From assembly GCF_014334325.1 (NCBI RefSeq), contig NZ_JACSET010000008.1, forward strand, positions 105,865 through 169,864: DNA of 64,000 nucleotides, read 5' to 3'. Shown one piece after another: positions 8,176-16,703 of the stretch (position 1 is its first letter; each line of letters starts with the position of its first letter). A model generated the notes under the pieces. It was not told where the DNA came from. It was given only the letters and a program-made list of their open reading frames with translations, and searched no databases. Source of the DNA: Treponema sp. Marseille-Q4130. Lineage in GTDB: Bacteria; Spirochaetota; Spirochaetia; Treponematales; Treponemataceae. The position numbers and the translations under genes are program-made.

Positions 8176-9066
8176 ATGAAACGGATACGATCGATAATTT
8201 TATTAATAATTTTTACTGCGGCAGGTGTTTTGACCGGCTGCGGTGCGCGCAAAAACTTTGCCGCGATGAAATACGCAGCCGACAGCGCACCTATGAGAGC
8301 GGGCGGCGTCTATGCGGCCGAAGAAAAATCCGCCGGCACTCTTTCCGATGCCGCGCTGCCTTTGCCCGAAAACCGCAAGCTCATCCGTACGGGGAATATC
8401 CGTTTTGAAGTTTCGAGCCTTGCTGAAACGAAGGCGGCGGCGGAAGCGTGGGCGAAGCGCTTCGGCGGTTATGTTTCGGATTTTTCGGAAGACGACCGCT
8501 CGCTCGGCATGACGGTGCACATCCCCTCTTCCGCTTTTGACGATGCGATGTCGTCGTCCGGTACCATCGGCAAAATCGTTTCGAAATCCGCGGACAGCGT
8601 CGACGTTACCGACCGCTTTTACGATTTGGATTCGCGCTTGGCAACGCGCCGCGTTTTACTCGATCGCTTGCAATCGTATCTTCGGGAAGCGAAAAATATG
8701 AAAGACATGCTCGAAATCGAAACGAAGATAAACGACGTGACGGCTGAAATCGAGCAGATGCAGGGACAATTCAATCGCCTGTCCAAGCAGATTGATTATT
8801 CGGAAATCTATATCGAAGCGCACCTGCCGTACAACCACGCGGAAGACAGAGGATTTATCTTTCCCGATTTGAAATCTGCGTTTATCGAATTCTGTGAAAC
8901 CGTCGTCGGATTTTTTGCAAACTTTATATTCGTCGTTTTGTACATAATCATTTTCGGCATACCGATCGTATGCGTCGCATTTTTGCTGTATTGGATTTGC
9001 TTCGGCAAAATCGGCGTGCTTCGAAAACTGTTTGCAAAGATACGCGCCGGCAAAAAAGAAAAATAA
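8176..9066 (+). CDS. DUF4349-like lipoprotein with coiled coil and C-terminal membrane segment
   Basis: A 296-residue lipoprotein. The ATG at 8176 is five bases after GGAGG; a TTG directly before it is too close to be used. The signal peptide ends in the lipobox GVLTGC. After a linker, residues of the form LIRTGNIRFEVSSLAETKA open a DUF4349-type domain: a two-strand repeat, then a predicted coiled coil (DRLQSYLREAKNMKDMLEIETKINDVTAEIEQMQ), then SEIYIEAHLP. Near the C-terminus a strongly hydrophobic segment (FFANFIFVVLYIIIFGIPIV...) should cross the inner membrane, and a basic tail follows. The function of this family is not known to me. No operon partner is visible. Confidence 0.8.
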   Translation: MKRIRSIILLIIFTAAGVLTGCGARKNFAAMKYAADSAPMRAGGVYAAEEKSAGTLSDAALPLPENRKLIRTGNIRFEVSSLAETKAAAEAWAKRFGGYVSDFSEDDRSLGMTVHIPSSAFDDAMSSSGTIGKIVSKSADSVDVTDRFYDLDSRLATRRVLLDRLQSYLREAKNMKDMLEIETKINDVTAEIEQMQGQFNRLSKQIDYSEIYIEAHLPYNHAEDRGFIFPDLKSAFIEFCETVVGFFANFIFVVLYIIIFGIPIVCVAFLLYWICFGKIGVLRKLFAKIRAGKKEK

Positions 9067-9139
9067 GGCGAAGTCTTTAATCGCGGAAGACGGAGTGCAA
9101 ATCGCCGTCAGATAAGATACCGAACAAAGTCATTAAAAA

Positions 9140-9177
9140 GCGGCATTGCGGAAAGTATCGACTTCAAAAAATGCCGC
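9140..9177. terminator. Hairpin GCGGCATT/AATGCCGC between converging genes
   Basis: Eight-base arms GCGGCATT (9140-9147) and AATGCCGC (9170-9177) close a 22-base loop between the ends of two converging genes. The same arm sequence occurs at 52492-52529 and as the outer stem at 54706-54894. It may act as a terminator, but it has no proper T-run. Confidence 0.4.
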
Positions 9178-9207
9178 AGCGGTGCGCGGGAGAGTACGAG
9201 TCCTGTT

Positions 9208-9690
9208 TTATAAGACCAAATCGCATGCGACGGCATCGCAGGCTTTTATCAAATCTTCCGGTTTGATGATGATCTGCTCTCCGCGCACTCCTGCGCTGAT
9301 GTAGATTTTTTCACAATCGAGCGCGCACCTGTCTATAAATGTGCGGTACTTTCGCTTCATGCCGAGCGGCGAACAGCCGCCTCGCACATAGCCGGTCAGC
9401 TGCAAAAGTTCGTCTGGTTTTACCGGCTCGATTTCTTTCGCGCCTGCGGCCGCCCGCGCTTTTTTCAAATTGATTTCGCGCATCGCGCTTTCGCAAAACA
9501 CGCACAGTTCTTTCGTTTCCGTACGCATGACGATCGTTTTAAATACGAGCTTGGGATCGACACCGATTTTTTTTGCGAGCGTTTCCGCCGCCCCTCGACC
9601 GAGTTCGTGTTCTCCGTCATCGTCGTACGAAACCGTTTCATACGGAATGTGCGCGCTTTCAAGGATGCGCATTGCATTTGTCTTTTTCAT
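9208..9690 (-). CDS. ybaK: Cys-tRNA(Pro) deacylase, YbaK/EbsC type
   Basis: A 160-residue member of the YbaK/ProX-like editing domain family. These free-standing proteins hydrolyse mischarged aminoacyl-tRNA, in YbaK mainly Cys-tRNA(Pro). The sequence has the family features: MRILESAHIPYETVSY at the start, VFKTIVMRTETKELCVFCES, the conserved lysine-rich segment, the GYVRGGCSPLGMKRKYRTFID core, and ISAGVRGEQIIIKPEDLIKAC near the end. The length is as expected (about 155-160). It is monocistronic and converges with the DUF4349 gene. The upstream region has TTGCCC-17-TATTAT on the minus strand, which would give a very short leader. Confidence 0.9.
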   Translation of the reverse strand: MKKTNAMRILESAHIPYETVSYDDDGEHELGRGAAETLAKKIGVDPKLVFKTIVMRTETKELCVFCESAMREINLKKARAAAGAKEIEPVKPDELLQLTGYVRGGCSPLGMKRKYRTFIDRCALDCEKIYISAGVRGEQIIIKPEDLIKACDAVACDLVL

Positions 9691-9772
9691 ACATTTACAC
9701 TACAATAATATCGAATGTCAGCGCACGGGGCAACCGCATCGAAAATGCAGACATAGAAAAACAGGAAGCTGT

Positions 9773-10687
9773 ATGGATCACAATGCAAAGACGGCGATCG
9801 CGATAATTGCGACGCTCGTCCTCGCCGTCGGCGCGGAAATACTGCTGATCAGCCGTTCGTCCGGCGCCAAAACGGAAAAACCGGCAAAAAGCGGCAAAGA
9901 AAAAGCGAAAACCAAAACGGTATTTTTTCAATCGGACAGGATATCCGAAATCAAAGCGGACGTTTCTTCGTGCGATTTGAAATTTTCCCAATGGGACGAA
10001 GGGCGCATCGAACTTGCGATTACGTCCGACCGCACGCAAAACGACAGACCCTATGCGCTCCTCAAAGACAACGCCGTCGTCATCGCCGAAGACAGGCAAA
10101 ACCCCTCTTCTCTCGACAACACTTCAATCGATATAAAAGTGCCGCGTACGATGCCGGTAGAAATTAATAATTTTTTCGTTTCGGTCAAAACGACGAGCGG
10201 CGCCGTCAGCGTAAGCGGCTTTACATGCGGCGTATTCGACGTAAAGACTTCGGGCGGTAAAATCGTGTTCGATGCGTGCTCGTTTACGGCGCTTTCGCTC
10301 GCAAGTGAAACGGGCATGATCGTGTGCGGCAAAACCGATGCACACAATGCACATATAGAGGCGGAAAAAGGTCACATACGCTATGCCGGCTCGTGCGATT
10401 ATATCGATGCGGCATCGCAAAAAGGCGGGATCAATTTCAATGCTGAAACGATGATGAAAGAAGCGTCGTTCGAATGCGGAAGCGGTTCGGTGAACATAGC
10501 GCTGCCGGAAAACGACGGCTACCTGCTCGAATACGCAGCTGTCGCCGGTAAAGTCAAAGACGCATTTACGAATACGGATGCGAAAGGAAGCGGCTCCGCA
10601 CGATATAAAAACGAAGAAGCATTGCTCAAAGTAAAAACCGAAAGCGGCAATATCAATATAACGCGCTCCCCGTCTTCCGCACATTGA
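9773..10687 (+). CDS. Membrane-anchored DUF4097-like protein (beta-helix-type repeats)
   Basis: A 304-residue protein from the ATG at 9773, which has AGGA seven bases upstream. The open frame extends upstream, but that part is antisense to ybaK. An N-terminal membrane anchor (AIAIIATLVLAVGAEILLI) is followed by a Lys-rich linker. The rest is made of short alternating beta-strand repeats of the kind seen in DUF4097/putative-adhesin proteins, with V-K-T-x-S-G-A-V-S-V-like steps (VKTTSGAVSVSGFTCGVFDV, VKTSGGKIVFDACS, ASQKGGINFNAET, VKTESGNINITRS). In other bacteria such proteins are often encoded with PspC/anti-sigma genes; no such neighbour is present here. The function is unknown. Confidence 0.7.
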   Translation: MDHNAKTAIAIIATLVLAVGAEILLISRSSGAKTEKPAKSGKEKAKTKTVFFQSDRISEIKADVSSCDLKFSQWDEGRIELAITSDRTQNDRPYALLKDNAVVIAEDRQNPSSLDNTSIDIKVPRTMPVEINNFFVSVKTTSGAVSVSGFTCGVFDVKTSGGKIVFDACSFTALSLASETGMIVCGKTDAHNAHIEAEKGHIRYAGSCDYIDAASQKGGINFNAETMMKEASFECGSGSVNIALPENDGYLLEYAAVAGKVKDAFTNTDAKGSGSARYKNEEALLKVKTESGNINITRSPSSAH

Positions 10688-10689
10688 TA

Positions 10690-10822
10690 AAGCGCACACG
10701 GGGCGTTGCGGGGTGTCCCCGCTGGAAGGGGCAGCGGACGACCGCATGAACGGAGCAGGCGTAAAAGACGGTTTTTCGCTTGCGGAGTGATGCGGGCGGG
10801 AGCGAGGGGGAGACTTCCCCCT
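10690..10822. repeat. GC-rich intergenic repeat with two hairpins
   Basis: Two perfect short hairpins are visible: GCGGGG-TGT-CCCCGC (10708-10722) and AGGGGG-AGACTT-CCCCCT (10805-10822). The second is followed by TTTG and may help end transcription of the upstream gene. The run of GGGG/CCCC-rich words looks like a dispersed extragenic repeat. Confidence 0.4.
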
Positions 10823-10878
10823 TTGTCATTTTAATAAATTTTATTAAAATAAATTCGAAGTGTCCGCGCGGAAGCGCA

Positions 10879-10916
10879 TTGCAAATTTTTCGTTTTTCCT
10901 GCATACTTTCCGCATG
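10879..10916 (+). promoter_or_regulatory. purB promoter, probably leaderless transcript
   Basis: TTGCAA (10879-10884) and CATACT (10902-10907) are separated by 17 bases. Six bases then lead straight to the ATG at 10914, and no Shine-Dalgarno sequence is present. Confidence 0.5.
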
Positions 10917-12338
10917 AAAACCCGTTCCGTTTTTGAAAATATTTCGCCGGTGGATCACCGTTATTCGATTTCCGAAAAAGACGTATACGATAAACTCGTG
11001 CGCTGCATTTCCGAAGAGGCGGCGGTGCGCTCGTGCGCGAAAGCCGAAGCAGCTCTCGTAAAAGCGCATTTCGCGGTAAGAGGCGCGCTCACGTCTGAAA
11101 TCGAGCAGGCGATCGATGCGGCGGCAAATAGCGTCGATCCCGAAGAAGTGTACGCCGAAGAAGAAAAGACGCAGCATAATATCCGTGCGCTCGTCAATGT
11201 AATGAAGCGGACGGTTCCGAGCGACATTGCGCCCTTCATTCACTTGGGTGCGACGAGTGTCGACATACTCGATACTGCGCTTGCACTTCGCATGCGAGAC
11301 GTTATGCAAAACGTAACTCTACCGGAACTGAAAACGCTCGAAAGGGCGCTCTGCGATATCGCGCTGCGCGATGCCGAAACGCCGCAAGTCGGACGCACGC
11401 ACGGACAGCACGCCGTTCCGATCACCTTCGGTTGGACGATTGCAGAATTCGTTTCGAGGCTCGGAAAATCGATTATTAAAATCGAAGAGCTTGCAAAGCA
11501 GCTGAAAGGAAAACTCGCAGGTCCCGTCGGTGCGTATAACGGGCTTTCGATGATCGTCAAAGACCCTGAAGATTTGGAGCGTCGCTATCTCGCATTTCTC
11601 GGTCTCGAAGCGAGCGAATATTCGAACCAGCTCGTCGAACCGGAATACCTTTTACGCCTGCTGCTCGAATGTAATACCGCCTTCGGCATCATCGCAAACC
11701 TCGCCGACGATTTGCGCAATCTCCAGCGTTCGGAGATCGGAGAAGTGTTCGAGTATTTCAGTTCGACGCAAGTCGGTTCGAGTACGATGCCGCAAAAGCG
11801 CAATCCGTGGAACAGCGAGCACGTAAAGTCGCTGTGGAAAGCGATGTGTCCGCGCGTCATCACGTTTTATATGGATCAGATTTCGGAACACCAGCGCGAT
11901 TTGACGAACAGTGCGAGCCAGCGGTTTATCGCCGATTACGTCGCAGGCTTTACGATGGCGGTGAGCCGCATGAAAAAAGTCGTGTCGGGTTTGCAGGCGG
12001 ACACCGAAGCGATGGCGAAAACGCTTGAAAATGCAGGCGGCAGAGTAAAGGGCGGAGTGCTTGCGGAACCGGCGTATATTTTACTCGGAGAAGCGGGAGT
12101 GAGCGACGGTCATGAAATCGTCAGAAAGATTACGCTCGAATGCGAAAAGACGGGAGAGCCGTTTTTTGCCGTGCTGAAGCGCCACACGGATGCTTTTAAT
12201 AAAATAACCGAACAGCTGAAAAAGCTCGGAGTCGAAGATGCGGAAACGTTTTTTGAAAACCCCGCGCGCTACCGCGGACTCGCCGCGGAAAAATCGAAGC
12301 GCATAGCGGAAAAGTACGCGGCGCTGATGAAAGGCTGA
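10914..12338 (+). CDS. purB: Adenylosuccinate lyase
   Basis: A 474-residue member of the fumarase/aspartase superfamily, most like adenylosuccinate lyase. That enzyme splits adenylosuccinate to AMP and fumarate and also acts in de novo purine synthesis. Visible signatures are the superfamily loop GSSTMPQKRNPWNSEHVKS, the catalytic-histidine segment GRTHGQHAVPITFG, HLGATSVDILDTALAL, and the start MKTRSVFENISPVDHRYS. The start is taken at ATG 10914, where homology begins. The upstream in-frame ATG at 10860 would place the promoter elements inside the gene. No other purine genes are nearby, so a salvage role is plausible. The superfamily is broad, so another lyase activity is possible but less likely. 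Confidence 0.88.
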   Translation: MKTRSVFENISPVDHRYSISEKDVYDKLVRCISEEAAVRSCAKAEAALVKAHFAVRGALTSEIEQAIDAAANSVDPEEVYAEEEKTQHNIRALVNVMKRTVPSDIAPFIHLGATSVDILDTALALRMRDVMQNVTLPELKTLERALCDIALRDAETPQVGRTHGQHAVPITFGWTIAEFVSRLGKSIIKIEELAKQLKGKLAGPVGAYNGLSMIVKDPEDLERRYLAFLGLEASEYSNQLVEPEYLLRLLLECNTAFGIIANLADDLRNLQRSEIGEVFEYFSSTQVGSSTMPQKRNPWNSEHVKSLWKAMCPRVITFYMDQISEHQRDLTNSASQRFIADYVAGFTMAVSRMKKVVSGLQADTEAMAKTLENAGGRVKGGVLAEPAYILLGEAGVSDGHEIVRKITLECEKTGEPFFAVLKRHTDAFNKITEQLKKLGVEDAETFFENPARYRGLAAEKSKRIAEKYAALMKG

Positions 12339-12451
12339 CGCGAGGAAGGGGAGCGTACCGATCGAAGACGGGCGAGGCGGAGCGCGCAAAAAAGCTGCCG
12401 CGCAAATATTGAACACTATATGTTTCCTATTGCCTATTATCGTTTGAACGG

Positions 12452-12494
12452 TTTATTCGTGCGGAGGGTTTAATACCCCGATGCTCTGCGTCGG
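12452..12494. repeat. 43-bp dispersed repeat, copy A
   Basis: This 43-base segment starts TTTATTCGTGCGGAGGG and ends CCGATGCTCTGCGTCGG. It matches 47521-47563 at 41 of 43 positions. The end forms a small hairpin, CCGA/TCGG. It lies just upstream of the rnfC promoter. A 15-base partial match is seen in reverse at 24578-24592. Confidence 0.75.
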
Positions 12495-12536
12495 AGTTGT
12501 TGATTACCAGTTGTTGATTAAGTTGTTGATTACAGT

Positions 12537-12575
12537 TTGACCATTCTGAAAGAATATCATACAATAGCATTTATG
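12537..12575 (+). promoter_or_regulatory. rnf operon promoter, probably leaderless
   Basis: TTGACC (12537-12542) and TACAAT (12560-12565) have an ideal 17-base spacer. The ATG of rnfC at 12573 comes seven bases after the -10 with no Shine-Dalgarno, so the message should start at or within a base of the start codon. Upstream are short direct repeats of GTTGTTGATTA (12498-12530). Confidence 0.6.
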
Positions 12576-13928
12576 CGTATGTTTACATTTAAAGGCGGAG
12601 TCTATCCGCCTGAGCGGAAGACACACACTCGCGACGGAACCGTCGAGGATGCGTTTCCTTCCTCTAAGCGAGTGACGATCCCCGTCACGATGGGCGGTTC
12701 TCCGAACGAATGTACCGTAAAAGTCGGCGACCGTGTTGTCAAAGGACAGGTTATTGCGGCGTCCGATAAATATATGTCCGTTCCCGTACATGCGTCGATC
12801 ACGGGTACGGTAACGCAAATCGCACCGCACATTGTGGCAGACGGTGCGCAAGTTCCCTGCGTGACAATCGAAGCGGACGGAAGCGATGAGACGGCGTATA
12901 TGCAGCCTCTCGATCCTTTTTCCTGTGACGCGAAAGACGTTCTCGAGCGCATCAGAGAGGCGGGCATCGTCGGCATGGGAGGTGCGTCGTTTCCGACCTA
13001 TGTGAAACTGTCGCCGCCGGACGGCACAAAGATCGAATACGTCATTGTAAACGCATCCGAATGCGAACCCTACCTCACCGTAGATTATCATACCGTAAAA
13101 GAATCGTGTAAAAAAATGATCGACGGACTTGCGATCGAAATGCATATTTTCGGCTGTCGCGGTATTGTCGCGCTCGAAAACAATAAGCTAGATTTGATAA
13201 GCGTCATCAACGATGCGATCGCCGAAGCGAATCATACGAACGATATCGAAATCAAAATTGTTAAAACGAAGTATCCGCAGGGAGGCGAAAAAAATCTTAT
13301 CAATGCGATTTTGAAGCGCGAAGTGCCTGCGGGAGGGCTTCCCGCTCATGTCGGCTGCATCGTTTCGAACGTCTGTACCGTCTGCGCCGTTTCGGATGCG
13401 TTCCGGCTCGGTAAACCGCTCATCGAACGTGCGTTTACCGTAAGCGGCGGGGCGTGCGAAAATCCCGCAAACATACGAGTCCCTGTCGGCACGCTTGTAG
13501 AAGATTTGATCGGTGATGTTATACGTGTAAAAGATGACGAACTCGTGCAGATTGTTTCAGGCGGCCCGATGATGGGTATCGCTTCTGCGGATGCATCGTT
13601 CCCCGTCGTAAAAGGTACGAGCGGCGTTTTATTTTTAACAAAAAAAGAGATCCATATAGGCGAAGAAGAATCCTGTATCGGCTGCGGGAGATGTATCCCC
13701 TCCTGCCCGATGCGGTTGTCGCCGGTTATGATGGCGCGTTCGCTGAAAGCGAACGACTACGACGCTGCAGTAAAATTCGGACTCATGGACTGCATCGAAT
13801 GCGGCAGCTGCGCATACGTTTGTCCCGCGCACGTCCGCTTGGTGCACCGATTTAAACTCGGTAAAGGCGTCGTGAAAACGCGCACTGCAAAGAAAAACGC
13901 TGCGGGTAAAGCAGCTGGAGGAAAATAA
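12573..13928 (+). CDS. rnfC: Rnf complex subunit C
   Basis: A 451-residue RnfC, the peripheral NADH-side subunit of the Rnf ferredoxin:NAD+ oxidoreductase. The N-terminus (MFTFKGGVYPPERK) and the glycine-rich NADH/FMN region (GIVGMGGASFPTYVKL, VNASECEPYLTVDYHT) are typical. Two [4Fe-4S] motifs lie near the end: CIGCGRCIPSCPMRL and CIECGSCAYVCPAHVRL. RnfC accepts electrons passed through the membrane subunits and reduces NAD+. It is the first gene of rnfCDGEAB, and its stop codon overlaps the rnfD start by one base. An ATG two codons further on (12579) is an alternative start. Confidence 0.95.
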   Translation: MRMFTFKGGVYPPERKTHTRDGTVEDAFPSSKRVTIPVTMGGSPNECTVKVGDRVVKGQVIAASDKYMSVPVHASITGTVTQIAPHIVADGAQVPCVTIEADGSDETAYMQPLDPFSCDAKDVLERIREAGIVGMGGASFPTYVKLSPPDGTKIEYVIVNASECEPYLTVDYHTVKESCKKMIDGLAIEMHIFGCRGIVALENNKLDLISVINDAIAEANHTNDIEIKIVKTKYPQGGEKNLINAILKREVPAGGLPAHVGCIVSNVCTVCAVSDAFRLGKPLIERAFTVSGGACENPANIRVPVGTLVEDLIGDVIRVKDDELVQIVSGGPMMGIASADASFPVVKGTSGVLFLTKKEIHIGEEESCIGCGRCIPSCPMRLSPVMMARSLKANDYDAAVKFGLMDCIECGSCAYVCPAHVRLVHRFKLGKGVVKTRTAKKNAAGKAAGGK

Positions 13929-14890
13929 TGAGCGAACCGGTAAAGAAACAACTGTACGTGTCTCCCGCCCCGCATTTTGTCGAAGGGGTGTCGACGCGCT
14001 TTCTTATGTGCATGCTGATCACGGCGCTGCTTCCCGAAACGATATACGGCGTTATGCTGTTCGGTTTCCGCGCACTGTTTGTCGTGCTCGTTTCCGTTGC
14101 GGGAAGCGTCGTCTTCGAAGCGGCGTTTCAAAAATTAACAAAACAGAATATCACCGTGAGCGATTGTTCGGCCGTCGTGACAGGACTCCTGCTTGCACTC
14201 GTACTGCCGCCGACGGTCCCGTTGTGGCAAGTGCTGCTCGGCGATCTCTTTGCCGTCGTTGTCGCCAAGGGATTTTTCGGCGGACTGGGGGCGAACGTGT
14301 GGAACCCGGCTCTTACGGGGCGGGCATTTCTGTTCGTCAGCTTTTCCGCTGCGATCGGCGCATCGTGGCTCGCTCCGGGAACGGACGCCGTAAGCGCCGC
14401 AACGGTGCTGTCAAAGCTGAAAGAGGGTGCCGTCGCCGCAAACGCGGATACGTATCTCGAAAGCTTTTTGGGCAATACGGCCGGCTGTATCGGCGAAACG
14501 AATGAATTGCTCATTTTGATTTCATTTGCATTTCTCGCAATCACGCAGGTGATCGACTGGCGTGCGCCCGTTGCGATGGTCGCGACGGTTGCGCTTTTGA
14601 CTTTCGTTTCAGGTGGAGATGTAGTCATGGCGCTGACGTCGGGCGGTCTCCTTTTCGGCGCAACCTTTATGGCGACGGATTACGCGACGACGCCGGTTTC
14701 AAAAGTCGGGCGCGCGGTATTCGGTGTGGGCTGCGGACTGCTTACATTTTTAATAAGAAAATTCGGCGGTTATCCCGAAGGCGTTATGTTTTCGATTTTG
14801 TTTATGAATTCGCTTTCGACATTCCTTAATAAATTGACGGGAAGAAAATACGGTTACGGCAAAGCGGCAAAGAAGGGGGCTGCAAAATGA
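13928..14890 (+). CDS. rnfD: Rnf complex subunit D
   Basis: A 320-residue integral membrane subunit with many hydrophobic segments, for example FLMCMLITALLPETIYGVML and AVVTGLLLALVLPPTVPLW. The motif GATFMATDYATTPVSKVGR contains the threonine that carries covalent FMN in RnfD/NqrB proteins. The family forms part of the ion-conducting core of Rnf. It sits between rnfC (one-base overlap) and rnfG (four-base overlap), which indicates tight co-translation of the operon. Confidence 0.95.
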   Translation: MSEPVKKQLYVSPAPHFVEGVSTRFLMCMLITALLPETIYGVMLFGFRALFVVLVSVAGSVVFEAAFQKLTKQNITVSDCSAVVTGLLLALVLPPTVPLWQVLLGDLFAVVVAKGFFGGLGANVWNPALTGRAFLFVSFSAAIGASWLAPGTDAVSAATVLSKLKEGAVAANADTYLESFLGNTAGCIGETNELLILISFAFLAITQVIDWRAPVAMVATVALLTFVSGGDVVMALTSGGLLFGATFMATDYATTPVSKVGRAVFGVGCGLLTFLIRKFGGYPEGVMFSILFMNSLSTFLNKLTGRKYGYGKAAKKGAAK

Positions 14891-15462
14891 AACATATTTT
14901 AAAACTCGGGATCACGCTTGCGCTCTTCGCATCCGTTTCGTGCTTTTGCCTTGCGCTCGTCAATCACATCACCGCTCCCGTTATCGAGCAGCGGCAGGCG
15001 GATAAAGCGAGTTCCGGTATGAAAACGGTATTCGCCGATGCGGATTCGTTTGAAGAGACAACGGATTTCAAAGCGAGCGCGGTTCAGGCGATAAGCATCG
15101 ACAAAATGTATCTTGCTAAAAAAGGCGGCAGCGTTATAGGAGCCGTTGCACAGGTGACGGGTCCGACTTACGACCGCTCGACGATCATTTTCGGTATAAA
15201 AAAAGACGGCGTGCTCACGGGTATGCAGTTTCTTTCATCGAGCGATACGGCGGGATTCGGTTTAAAAGCGAGCGATCCGAACTATACGGTTTCGAGCGGC
15301 AAAACGTTTTACGGACAGTTCGAAGGCAAAAATGCCAATGACGGTTTCGTTTCCGGACAAACCTTTGAAGCCGTGTCGGGAGCGACGATTACAAGCAAAG
15401 GCGTTGCCGAACTTTTGACGCAGGGAACGCAAAGCGCGCTCGCCTGCCTTGCTGCGAAATAG
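14887..15462 (+). CDS. rnfG: Rnf complex subunit G (FMN-binding)
   Basis: A 191-residue subunit with one N-terminal membrane anchor (LGITLALFASVSCFCLALVN) and a periplasmic FMN-binding domain. The motif SGATITSKGV near residue 165 contains the threonine expected to hold FMN by a phosphoester bond. The motif GFGLKASDPNY before it is typical of FMN-binding RnfG/NqrC proteins. The ATG overlaps the end of rnfD by four bases. It should take part in the electron path between the ferredoxin-side and NAD-side subunits. Confidence 0.95.
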   Translation: MKHILKLGITLALFASVSCFCLALVNHITAPVIEQRQADKASSGMKTVFADADSFEETTDFKASAVQAISIDKMYLAKKGGSVIGAVAQVTGPTYDRSTIIFGIKKDGVLTGMQFLSSSDTAGFGLKASDPNYTVSSGKTFYGQFEGKNANDGFVSGQTFEAVSGATITSKGVAELLTQGTQSALACLAAK

Positions 15463-15475
15463 GAGTGAAAGCGAA

Positions 15476-16117
15476 ATGCAGAAAAAACAAAGTAGATTAT
15501 CGATTTTTACAAACGGGCTTTTGAAAGAAAATCCGCTGCTCGTCCTTTCGATCGGTTTGTGTTCTTCGCTTGCCGTTACGACAAACGTGTTCAACGGTAT
15601 CGGTATGGGTTTTTCGATGATGTTCGTCCTCGTCATGAGCGAATTGATAATATCGATCTTCCGCAATATGATTCCTGAAGACATACGCCTGCCGATCTTC
15701 ATCATCGTCATCGCGGCTTTTACGACGATCGTACAGCTTTTGCTTGAAGCGTATATTCCGTCGCTGTCCGCATCGCTTGGCGTATTTTTGCCGCTCATCG
15801 TCGTCAACTGCATCATCATGGGGCGCGTCGAATCGTTCGCGTCGAAAGAAAGCCCGCTTGATGCGGTGACCGATGCGTTCGGTATGGGTTTCGGATACAC
15901 GTGGGTACTCTGCGTCATTTCACTCGTGCGCGAACTTTTGGGAAGCGGTTCGCTCTTCGGCAAAGCCGTCATCCCCGAAGCGTATACCGTAAAATTTTTA
16001 TCGGATGCGCCGGGAGGATTTTTCGTATTCGGATTGCTTTCCGCGATAACCCTTGCGGCGGAGCGCGCTGCAAAGATCAGAAAAGCGAAGGCTAAGGCAA
16101 AAGGAGGTGCGGCATGA
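15476..16117 (+). CDS. rnfE: Rnf complex subunit E
   Basis: A 213-residue membrane protein of the RnfE/NqrD family, with about six hydrophobic segments (NPLLVLSIGLCSSLAVTTN, LIVVNCIIMGRVESFASK, ITLAAERAAK). RnfA and RnfE form the paired core that binds an iron-sulfur centre inside the membrane. The chosen ATG at 15476 has AGGAG ten bases upstream. The reading frame opens earlier, but that part overlaps rnfG and does not look like the family. The stop overlaps the rnfA start by four bases. Confidence 0.93.
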   Translation: MQKKQSRLSIFTNGLLKENPLLVLSIGLCSSLAVTTNVFNGIGMGFSMMFVLVMSELIISIFRNMIPEDIRLPIFIIVIAAFTTIVQLLLEAYIPSLSASLGVFLPLIVVNCIIMGRVESFASKESPLDAVTDAFGMGFGYTWVLCVISLVRELLGSGSLFGKAVIPEAYTVKFLSDAPGGFFVFGLLSAITLAAERAAKIRKAKAKAKGGAA

Positions 16118-16689
16118 ACAATTTACTCAGCATTTTTATTAAATCGATGCTTATCGACAACGTCGTCTTTATTCAATATCTTGCGATCTGTCCGTTTATC
16201 GGCATGACTGCGGAGACGGATAAGGCGACCGGCATGGGGATCGCGACGACCTTCGTTATCGTGCTTGCGACGGCCGTCACCTATCCGCTCTATTACGGGA
16301 TCATGGTGCCGCTGAAACTGCAGTATCTGCAGACGCTTATGTTCATTCTCGTCATCGCCGCTCTCGTACAGCTTGTCGAATTCTATCTCAAAAAATCGAT
16401 TCCGGGATTGTACAGCGCGATGGGCGTGTATCTGGCGCTCATCACGACGAACTGCGCGGTGCTTGCCGTTACGATTACGTGCATTAACAAAAACTACAAT
16501 TATATCGAATCGCTTGTGTATGCGCTCGGCGCGGCGATCGGTTTTTTGATTGCGCTTGTGATCATGTCCGGCGTGCGTGAACGGATCAAAAGCGCCCCTC
16601 TTCCGCTTTTTGTTAAAGGGAAGCCGATCCTGTTTATCACTGCGGGTTTGCTTTCGCTGTCGTTTTTAGGCTTTAAAGGCTTGATCTGA
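16114..16689 (+). CDS. rnfA: Rnf complex subunit A
   Basis: A 191-residue membrane protein of the RnfA/NqrE family, of standard length. It starts SIFIKSMLIDNVVFIQYLAICPFIGMT, and the segment ALITTNCAVLAVTITCINK carries the conserved cysteine of the core. It has about six membrane segments. It follows rnfE with a four-base overlap and is 14 bases before rnfB. Confidence 0.95.
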   Translation: MNNLLSIFIKSMLIDNVVFIQYLAICPFIGMTAETDKATGMGIATTFVIVLATAVTYPLYYGIMVPLKLQYLQTLMFILVIAALVQLVEFYLKKSIPGLYSAMGVYLALITTNCAVLAVTITCINKNYNYIESLVYALGAAIGFLIALVIMSGVRERIKSAPLPLFVKGKPILFITAGLLSLSFLGFKGLI

Positions 16690-16703
16690 GCAGGGGGTAC
16701 ATT

